Source of the DNA: Actinophytocola sp050699935
GTDB lineage: Bacteria > Actinomycetota > Actinomycetes > Mycobacteriales > Pseudonocardiaceae
Direction of reading: 5' to 3'
Length of the DNA: 64,000 nucleotides
Assembly (NCBI RefSeq): GCF_050699935.1
Contig: NZ_JBOHGB010000007.1
Span: 1-64,000, forward strand
The notes beneath the pieces were generated by a model. That model did no database searches. It was not told the origin of the DNA and was given only the letters and a program-made list of their open reading frames with translations. Shown here piece by piece: positions 58,234-64,000 of this stretch (positions are counted from its first letter, which is position 1; each line of letters opens with the position of its first letter). A program made the translations under genes and the position numbers.

Positions 58234-58737
58234 GTGACCGAGGTGCACCCGCCCAAGATCGAACTGTTCGACCTCGCCGGCATGACCAACACCGATCCGA
58301 AGGGGTTCGTACGCGCCGTCGACCACTACCGGACGACCGACTTCGGGCTGTACATGGCGCGGCCGCTCGCCGGGCACCCCGAGATCGGCTACTTCCGCTC
58401 CTGGTTGCTGCCCGCGCAGGGGCTGCGGGTCGGGCGCTGGCGCGCGCACCCGGGCCGCCGGCTCGACCACGACGTGTACATCGATGTCGTCGACATCGAG
58501 CCCGGGGAGGTGTGGCGGACCGTCGATCTCTACCTCGACATCCTCGTGCGCGATCACACCGACCTCCGGGTGCTCGATACGGACGAGGTGCTCGCCGCCC
58601 GTTCGGCCGGGCTCATCGACGACCGAACGGCCCAACGCGCGATCGAACGAACGTTCGCGGCTGTCGACGGGATCGCGGCGGCCGGATACGACGTCGAGGC
58701 ATGGCTCAAGATCCCGTTGACCTGGAACGATGGCTAA
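58234..58737 (+). CDS. DUF402 domain protein
   Basis: A 167-residue protein of the DUF402/FomD-like fold, some members of which are nucleoside di- or triphosphatases. Seen: KGFVRAVDHYRTTDFGLYMARP, GYFRSWLLPAQGLRVGRW, HDVYIDVVDIEPGEVWRTVDLYLDILV and RVLDTDEVLAARSAGLID with its acidic residues. GTG 58234 with AGGGTG six bases upstream; GTG 58228 also possible. Confidence 0.8.
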   Translation: MTEVHPPKIELFDLAGMTNTDPKGFVRAVDHYRTTDFGLYMARPLAGHPEIGYFRSWLLPAQGLRVGRWRAHPGRRLDHDVYIDVVDIEPGEVWRTVDLYLDILVRDHTDLRVLDTDEVLAARSAGLIDDRTAQRAIERTFAAVDGIAAAGYDVEAWLKIPLTWNDG

Positions 58738-58809
58738 AACCTGTTAGTCAATAGTGCTCAGCCCATCCAGCATGACATTTACCCGATCGATACAAGTCCG
58801 CTTACGAGA

Positions 58810-58821
58810 CGTTACATAACG
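58810..58821. promoter_or_regulatory. CGTTA-CA-TAACG inverted repeat in an AT-rich leader
   Basis: Lies about 50 bases before the GTG of the next gene, in the AT-richest stretch (58738-58830) of this end of the window. Its symmetry suits a dimeric repressor near a promoter. No regulator is assigned. Confidence 0.4.
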
Positions 58822-58872
58822 AATCGCACCCGGCCATCACCCACAGCATGCCGACGACTACCCTCTGGACGC

Positions 58873-59394
58873 GTGGCAACGGCGATCACTCCCCAGCTCA
58901 TCGACATCGTCGACACCTTCACATCGTCCCGCAGCTACGTCTCCACCGGCACGACCCGCCGCCTGCGTACCTGCCAGGTGGAGCGCTGGGGTCTGCGCAC
59001 GGAGTGCCCCACACCGGAAGATCCTTTTTACGACGCGGAGGTCACCTGGCTGCTGCCGGAGCTGAACCTTCGCCTCACCCACCAGCGGCCGCGCTCGCGG
59101 CACGCCAAGGCCGGCCCGAGCGTGCTGACCGCGGTGCGCGCGACGAGCGACGGCCGGTACTGGCGGACCACCGACCTCTTGCTCGGCCTGGCCGCGCCCG
59201 GCGGCACCTCCGCGCGGCTGGTCCGGTGCGAGGAGTTCGCCGCCGCGGTCGCCGGCCGGGTGCTGCTCGCCGGTGAGGCCGACCTGGCGCTGTGCACGGT
59301 GCACAAGACCCTTGAGGAGCTCAGTCGGTTTCGCCACGACCTGGGTGGCTGGCTCGCCTACAAGCACATATTCGACGTCTGGCCGCCGTACTGA
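58873..59394 (+). CDS. Hypothetical protein (173 aa)
   Basis: A 173-residue soluble protein, start GTG. N-terminal half is beta-rich (RSYVSTGTTRRLRTCQVERWGL, DAEVTWLLPELNLRLTHQRPRS). The C-terminal half has AVRATSDGRYWRTTDLLLGL and ends YKHIFDVWPPY. No recognised domain. The leader has an AT-rich segment with an inverted repeat, suggesting its own regulated promoter. Codon use is normal. Confidence 0.6.
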   Translation: MATAITPQLIDIVDTFTSSRSYVSTGTTRRLRTCQVERWGLRTECPTPEDPFYDAEVTWLLPELNLRLTHQRPRSRHAKAGPSVLTAVRATSDGRYWRTTDLLLGLAAPGGTSARLVRCEEFAAAVAGRVLLAGEADLALCTVHKTLEELSRFRHDLGGWLAYKHIFDVWPPY

Positions 59395-59621
59395 CCCCTG
59401 ACCGGAACGTGGGTCCGCCGATCGTTGCGCCGTGACACGCACCGCTGTCGCGAAGTTTCCGCACGCCAGGAAAGACGACCGGCCGGGTGCGCCCGATCCG
59501 GGCGCCGCGCGCGAGATTCAGACCGCGGGTGCGGAGTGGTGATTCGTCACGAGCACCAGCCGATTCTCGCAGGTTGCCGCCTTCCTGGCGGGACGGCGCT
59601 GATCGCGTATACGTTAGCGGA

Positions 59622-60653
59622 GTGCCGGCAGACGCGATCGTCGACCGCTACCGGCGGCCGATGCGAAACCTGCGAATCTCGGTCACCGACAGGTGCAACC
59701 TGCGGTGCCGGTACTGCATGCCCGAGGCCGAGTACGTCTGGCTGCCGCGGCGCGACCTGCTCACGTTCGAAGAGGTCTCGACGCTCACCGACGTCTTCAT
59801 GTCGCTCGGTGTGGACAAGGTCCGGCTCACCGGCGGCGAGCCGCTACTGCGCCGCGAGCTGCCGGAGCTCGTGTCGATGCTGTCCCGCAAGCCGGGGCTG
59901 CGCGACCTCGCGATGACCACGAACGGCGTGCTGCTGGCCGACCACGTCGAAGCACTGCGGGCGGCCGGCCTGGGGCGGGTGACGGTCAGCCTGGACACGC
60001 TGCGGGCGGACCGGTCGCGGTCGCTGTCGCAGCGCAACTCGCACGCGGCGGTGCTCGAGGGCATCGCCTCCGTCGCACCGGCCGGGTTCACCGGCACCAA
60101 GATCGACACGGTGGCCATGCGCGGCGTCAACGACGACGAGCTGGCCGACCTGATCGAGTTCGGCCGGACCGTGCCCGCGGAGGTGCGGTTCATCGAGTAC
60201 ATGGACGTCGGCGGCGCGACGAACTGGTCGAAGGACCTCGTGCTGTCCCGTGCGGAGATGCTCTCGCGGCTGACCGACCACTACGGCCCGATCACGCCGC
60301 TGGCCGACACCGGCGCGGCGCCGGCCGACCGCTTCGCGCTGCCGGACGGCTCGACGTTCGGCATCGTGTCGTCGACGACTCAGCCGTTCTGCGCCACGTG
60401 CGACCGCAGCCGGCTGACCGCGGACGGCATGTGGTTCCGCTGCCTGTACGCCGTGGAGGGCACGAACCTGCGCGACCCGCTGCGCGACGGCGCCTCGTTC
60501 GAGGAGCTGCGCGCGCTCATCACGGGCAGGTGGGAGGCGCGCGAGGACCGCGGCGCGGTGGATCGGCTCGCCGAGCGCGACCGCATGCCGTTCATCCCGG
60601 TGGCGACACTCAAGGCCAACCCGCACCTGGAGATGCACACCCGCGGCGGCTGA
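59622..60653 (+). CDS. moaA: GTP 3',8-cyclase MoaA
   Basis: A 343-residue radical SAM enzyme, first step of molybdenum cofactor synthesis. The SAM cluster cysteines are Cys25, Cys29 and Cys32 (DRCNLRCRYC). The second cluster is in CATCDRSRLTADGMWFRC. The required C-terminal Gly-Gly is present (HTRGG). GTG start has no Shine-Dalgarno sequence; a TACGTT -10-like box six bases upstream suggests a leaderless mRNA. Other moa genes are not in the window. Confidence 0.95.
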   Translation: MPADAIVDRYRRPMRNLRISVTDRCNLRCRYCMPEAEYVWLPRRDLLTFEEVSTLTDVFMSLGVDKVRLTGGEPLLRRELPELVSMLSRKPGLRDLAMTTNGVLLADHVEALRAAGLGRVTVSLDTLRADRSRSLSQRNSHAAVLEGIASVAPAGFTGTKIDTVAMRGVNDDELADLIEFGRTVPAEVRFIEYMDVGGATNWSKDLVLSRAEMLSRLTDHYGPITPLADTGAAPADRFALPDGSTFGIVSSTTQPFCATCDRSRLTADGMWFRCLYAVEGTNLRDPLRDGASFEELRALITGRWEAREDRGAVDRLAERDRMPFIPVATLKANPHLEMHTRGG

Positions 60654-60660
60654 GCGCCGG

Positions 60661-61854
60661 TCATGGCTGCCAGCCGGTGTCGTTCGCCCACTGCTCCGCA
60701 CGGATGGCCGCCTGGTCGAACCACGGCTCCTTCGCCTCGGCGTAGTTGTCGGTGTCGTCGTCGGTCGCGTACCGGTGGGACAGCTCCTCCTTGAGCGACC
60801 GGTACTCCGCGTGTGCCGCCGCGTCCGCGCGCAGCCAGTCGCGCAGCAGCAGCGCCAGCCGCCAGCCCGGGCCGCCCTCGACCCGCACGTGCAGGTTCGC
60901 GAGCCGGCCGGGGTCGGCCGACGCGTGCAGCCGCTTGCGCCACATCCGCTGGTCCGGCTCGTAGGGCTTGGGGTTGTCCCGGTCGACGAACCCGAGGCGG
61001 GGGAAGCCCGCGGCCGCGAGCGCCGCGGCGTGCCGGTCGGCCTCCTCGATCGAGCCGACGGCCAGCTGCAGGTCGATGACGTCCTTGGCCGGCATGCCGG
61101 GGACGGCGGTCGAGCCGGTGTGGTCCACGCGGGCGTCCAGGTCCCCGATCGCCGTCCGGATGCGGGCGATCAGCCGCTCGGCCTGCACGGGCCAGGTCGG
61201 GTCGGGCGGCCGCAGGCGCGGGCCGCCATAGGTATTGCGGTGGCCGAGCCGCACGTTGGACTCGTAGCGCACCAGCCTGTCCGCCCACAGCGCGTCGACC
61301 GCGGCCAGAACCTCGTCGATCGACCCGCCGTTGTCGAGCCAGACGTCCGCGGCGGCGCGGCGGGCGGCCTCGTCGGCCTGGGCCCGGATCCGCGCTCGCG
61401 CGTCCTCTTCGGACATTCCACGGTCGCGGACCACCCGCCGCACGCGGGTCTCCATCGGGGCGTCGACGACCAGCACCAGGTGGTAGGCCGCACCGAGCCG
61501 GTTCTCCACGAGCAGCGGCACGTCGTGCACGACGATCGCGTCCGCCGCGGTCTCGGCCATCAGCTCGGCGGTGCGCTTGCCGATCCTCGGGTGCACGATG
61601 CCGTTCAGCCGCGCACGGGCCGCCTCGTCGGCGAAGACCCGCTGGGCGAGCCGGGCGCGGTCCAGCGCGCCGCCCGGGCCGAGGATGTCCTCGCCGAACG
61701 CCTCGACCAGCTCGACGAGGCCCGGGGTGCCCGGCTCGACGACCTCGCGGGCGATCTTGTCGGCGTCGATCACGACGGCGCCGTGCTCGGCCAGCCGACC
61801 GGCCACAGTGGATTTTCCGGAGCCGATTCCGCCGGTGAGGCCAACACGAAGCAT
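60661..61854 (-). CDS. coaE: Dephospho-CoA kinase fused to GrpB domain
   Basis: A 397-residue fusion. Residues 1-200 are CoaE, the last CoA synthesis kinase (P-loop GLTGGIGSGKST at 5-16, VIDADKIAREVVEPGTPGL, VVHDVPLLVE). Residues about 205-395 are a GrpB/UPF0157 domain (VDHTGSTAVPGMPAKDVIDLQLAV, NLHVRVEGGPGWRLALLLRDWL, LKEELSHRYATD). M. tuberculosis CoaE has the same two-domain form. The GrpB part has a nucleotidyltransferase-like fold of unclear role. Convergent with moaA. Confidence 0.95.
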   Translation of the reverse strand: MLRVGLTGGIGSGKSTVAGRLAEHGAVVIDADKIAREVVEPGTPGLVELVEAFGEDILGPGGALDRARLAQRVFADEAARARLNGIVHPRIGKRTAELMAETAADAIVVHDVPLLVENRLGAAYHLVLVVDAPMETRVRRVVRDRGMSEEDARARIRAQADEAARRAAADVWLDNGGSIDEVLAAVDALWADRLVRYESNVRLGHRNTYGGPRLRPPDPTWPVQAERLIARIRTAIGDLDARVDHTGSTAVPGMPAKDVIDLQLAVGSIEEADRHAAALAAAGFPRLGFVDRDNPKPYEPDQRMWRKRLHASADPGRLANLHVRVEGGPGWRLALLLRDWLRADAAAHAEYRSLKEELSHRYATDDDTDNYAEAKEPWFDQAAIRAEQWANDTGWQP

Positions 61855-62010
61855 GCCGGCATTCTGGCAGCTCGCCGTGGCGACGTGATCACCCTGTTCG
61901 TGGCCGATCTGTTACGCGAGTGCATGAAGACACGCGTGGCGCTTCCGGTGATTTGGTTACTTGATCGCCTACGGTTGCCGCCAAGCCGTCACCCACACGG
62001 AGGACAACCC

Positions 62011-62265
62011 ATGCGACGACGCGGCAATCAGCCAGGGAGGCATCGCCTCGGCATTCCCGGGTTGGTGCATTGTCTGCGGTACCACGCGGTCGCCGTCGCG
62101 CTGGAGGAGTACCGCCGCACCTGGTGGACGGCGGCGCTCATGCCCGCCAGGCACAGTCTCGCCGGCCTGCGGCGCCGGGCCGCCGCCGCGGCCGCCGAGC
62201 GTGCCTGGGCACCGGTCGTGATCGCGCGCCGCGGCGCCACCGCCGTCACCCGCGCCGCGGCCTGA
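62011..62265 (+). CDS. 84-residue Arg/Ala-rich small protein
   Basis: MRRRGNQPGRHRLGIPGLVH is followed by CLRYHAVAVALEEYRRTWWTAALMPARHS and an Ala/Arg-rich helix. ATG with GGAGG seven bases upstream. One short hydrophobic stretch only; strongly basic. It lies divergent to coaE with about 155 bases between, and four bases from the lipoprotein stop on the other strand. Family unknown. Confidence 0.55.
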   Translation: MRRRGNQPGRHRLGIPGLVHCLRYHAVAVALEEYRRTWWTAALMPARHSLAGLRRRAAAAAAERAWAPVVIARRGATAVTRAAA

Positions 62266-62269
62266 AAGC

Positions 62270-62878
62270 TCAGCCCGTCGTCGTCGGGGCCGGCTCGCGC
62301 GGGGTGAGTGCCTTGTCCGCCAGCTGACCCAGAATCGCACCGGCGCGATCCTCCCGGACCAGGTCCGGCCGCACGCTGACCACGACCGTCGTACTCCCCC
62401 GCATGGCGACCAGCATCCACGTCTGCCCGCGCAGCAGCACGCCACGGCCCTGGCCGACCGGGACCTCGTTGACGCGCGCCCCGACGTCGCGCTCGCCGGT
62501 GATCGTCGCCGTCACGCGGCCCTGCGCCGATGCCTCGTCGGTGTAGCTCGCGACGCCGATCCACACGATCGCCGCGGACAGCGGCTTGCCGGCGGGCAGG
62601 CCGTAGTAGCAGTCCAGCCGCGCGGTCCGGCCGATGCTCTCCTGTGGCACGCCGACGACCGGCTGGGGTTCGCCGGTGATCAGGGTGCCGATGATCGTGC
62701 CGACGTCCTCCGATGTGGCGAGCTCGCCGCACGTCTGCGGCACCGGCCGCTCCCGCGCGCCGGACGCCGGTGCGGTAGTGCCGATCTGCGGAACCTCCGG
62801 CACGACCACGGGCTCCTCCTCCGCGCGAGCGCAGCCCGCCACGACGGCCGCGACGGCGAGGAGGACCAAAGTGCGCAC
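62270..62878 (-). CDS. Lipoprotein, DUF3558-like
   Basis: A 202-residue exported lipoprotein with lipobox VVAGC. The mature part has a pair of cysteines (QTCGELATSEDVGTIIG, RLDCYYGLPAGKPLS), TATITGERDVGARVNEVPVGQGRGVLL and TTVVVSVRPDL, the DUF3558-like pattern of actinobacterial lipoproteins. GTG 62878 has no Shine-Dalgarno sequence; TACCGT six bases upstream may be a -10 of a leaderless transcript. Confidence 0.72.
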   Translation of the reverse strand: MRTLVLLAVAAVVAGCARAEEEPVVVPEVPQIGTTAPASGARERPVPQTCGELATSEDVGTIIGTLITGEPQPVVGVPQESIGRTARLDCYYGLPAGKPLSAAIVWIGVASYTDEASAQGRVTATITGERDVGARVNEVPVGQGRGVLLRGQTWMLVAMRGSTTVVVSVRPDLVREDRAGAILGQLADKALTPREPAPTTTG

Positions 62879-62913
62879 CGGATCACGGTAAGGGACCGTG
62901 AGCAAGAAACGGC

Positions 62914-62952
62914 AAAAAACGAGGACCCCGCCGATAACGACGGGGCCCTCGT
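62914..62952 (-). terminator. Intrinsic terminator of rpsA
   Basis: On the minus strand ACGAGGGCCCCGTCG and its partner CGGCGGGGTCCTCGT form a long stem with one mismatch, followed by TTTTTTG. It begins about 16 bases after the rpsA stop. Confidence 0.9.
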
Positions 62953-62967
62953 GGTATGTCGGGAGAC

Positions 62968-64000
62968 TCAGAAGCCGCCGGAGAGCTTCTCGCGCAGGGC
63001 CGCGAGCTGCTCGTCGCTGGCGAGGGTGCCGCCGCTCTTCTTCGGCGCCTCACCACCGCCACCGCCGGACGAGTAGTCGCCCTCGCCGGCCTCGCCCGCC
63101 TCGGTGCCGCCGCCCTCGCTCTCCGCGGCGGCCTCGGCCTCGGCGGCCTTCTTGACCTGGGCCATGTGCTGCTCGTAGCGAGTGTGCGCCTCGGCGTACT
63201 GGCGCTCCCACTCCTCCCGCTGCTTGTCGAACCCTTCCTGCCACTCCTGGGTGTCCGGGTCGAAGCCCTCGGGGTAGATGTAGTTGCCCTCGGTGTCGTA
63301 CTCCGCGGCCATGCCGTACTGGGTCGGGTCGAACTCGGTGTCCGTGGTGAAGCCCTCGTTGGCCTGCTTGAGGGACAGCGAGATCCGGCGCCGCTCGAGG
63401 TCGATGTCGATGACCTTGACCATCACGTCGTTGCCGACCTGCACGACCTGCTCCGGGATCTCCACGTGGCGCTCGGCCAGCTCGGAGATGTGCACCAGGC
63501 CCTCGATGCCCTCGTCCACCCGGACGAACGCACCGAACGGAACCAGCTTGGTGACCTTGCCCGGCACGATCTGGCCGATCGCGTGGGTACGGGCGAACTG
63601 GCGCCACGGGTCTTCCTGGGTGGCCTTGAGCGACAGGGACACGCGCTCGCGCTCCATGTCCACGTCGAGGACCTCGACGGTGACCTCCTGGCCGACCTCG
63701 ACGACCTCGGAGGGGTGGTCGATGTGCTTCCAGGACAGCTCCGAGACGTGCACCAGACCGTCGACGCCGCCGAGGTCCACGAACGCGCCGAAGTTGACGA
63801 TCGAGGAGACGACGCCCTTGCGGACCTGGCCGCGCTGCAGCTGGTTGAGGAACTCGCTGCGCACCTCGGACTGGGTCTGCTCCAGCCAGGCGCGGCGGGA
63901 GAGCACCACGTTGTTGCGGTTCTTGTCCAGCTCGATGATCTTCGCCTCGAGCTCGCGGCCCACGTACGGCTGCAGGTCGCGCACCCGGCGCATCTCGACC
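62968..64000 (-). CDS. rpsA: 30S ribosomal protein S1, 3' part (runs off the window)
   Basis: C-terminal 343 residues of S1, which binds mRNA on the 30S subunit. Two complete S1 repeats are visible (GVVSSIVNFGAFVDLGGVDGLVHVSELSWKHI; GKVTKLVPFGAFVRVDEGIEGLVHISELAERHV), each ending MERERVSLSLK or LERRRISLSLK, plus part of an earlier one (LEAKIIELDKNRNNVVLSRR). The tail is acidic and Gly-rich, ending AALREKLSGGF. The 5' end lies beyond base 64000. An intrinsic terminator follows. Confidence 0.97.
   Translation of the reverse strand, partial: VEMRRVRDLQPYVGRELEAKIIELDKNRNNVVLSRRAWLEQTQSEVRSEFLNQLQRGQVRKGVVSSIVNFGAFVDLGGVDGLVHVSELSWKHIDHPSEVVEVGQEVTVEVLDVDMERERVSLSLKATQEDPWRQFARTHAIGQIVPGKVTKLVPFGAFVRVDEGIEGLVHISELAERHVEIPEQVVQVGNDVMVKVIDIDLERRRISLSLKQANEGFTTDTEFDPTQYGMAAEYDTEGNYIYPEGFDPDTQEWQEGFDKQREEWERQYAEAHTRYEQHMAQVKKAAEAEAAAESEGGGTEAGEAGEGDYSSGGGGGEAPKKSGGTLASDEQLAALREKLSGGF

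Overview
The window is high-GC actinobacterial chromosome, most likely from a non-mycolate member of the Pseudonocardiaceae (Amycolatopsis-like). The evidence is very high GC with GTG and TTG starts, many ATGA/GTGA stop-start overlaps, a complete egtABCD ergothioneine operon, and gene order that matches, from memory, two blocks of the Mycobacterium tuberculosis map (acnR-acn-ripA-moxR1-DUF58-VWA-fabG1-inhA-hemH; gcvH-garA-merR-DUF151-merR-gcvB with pgsA2 nearby). The InhA homologue has a shortened substrate loop, which fits an organism without long mycolates. No tRNA, rRNA, CRISPR array or intact insertion sequence was seen.

Layout. 0-5.6 kb: a small hypothetical gene, a TerC metal exporter behind a structured 5' leader whose last hairpin buries the ribosome binding site, then an unusual membrane-anchored hydrolase/ABC-ATPase fusion and its permease. 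5.6-9.4 kb: an accessory-looking island with a DUF5753 helix-turn-helix regulator, an NLR-type nucleoside phosphorylase/nucleosidase, a DUF397 protein and a class III nucleotide cyclase. This is the best candidate here for a new signalling or immune system. 9.5-16.3 kb: a MoxR/VWA pair, LtrA and three poorly known proteins. 16.3-16.9 kb: a decayed VOC pseudogene and twin palindromes. 16.9-26.2 kb: hemH-fabI-fabG (on the minus strand), VWA/DUF58/MoxR, an NlpC/P60 cell-wall hydrolase and two membrane proteins.

26.1-36 kb: a VOC protein, aconitase with a clear AcnR-type operator, an AlkA-type glycosylase, a hydrolase pseudogene, egtABCD and acnR with a second AcnR-like site. The egt operon lies between acn and its repressor and reads divergently from it. 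36-40.2 kb: two CBS-domain membrane proteins separated by a tandem duplication that carries a translation start signal, a conserved protein of uncertain function and a SecD-head-like lipoprotein. 40.2-48 kb: gcvP under a tandem glycine riboswitch, MerR, DUF151, MerR, GarA, gcvH, a membrane protein and a PgsA-like synthase. 48-55.9 kb: acyl-CoA synthetase, crotonase, a 52-residue ORF, an MFS exporter with its TetR regulator, a DoxX-like protein and a large membrane protein. 56-64 kb: uvrB, a DUF402 protein, moaA, a coaE-grpB fusion, a lipoprotein and the 3' part of rpsA with its terminator.

Two themes run through the window. First, spacers inside operons are often filled by repeated sequence beginning RTGAGCG that overlaps or follows the upstream stop codon and supplies a reinitiation ORF or a Shine-Dalgarno sequence to the next gene. 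Second, the palindrome TCCACWGTGGA occurs five times in coding sequence, far above chance, and is spelled with codons that are rare in this genome.
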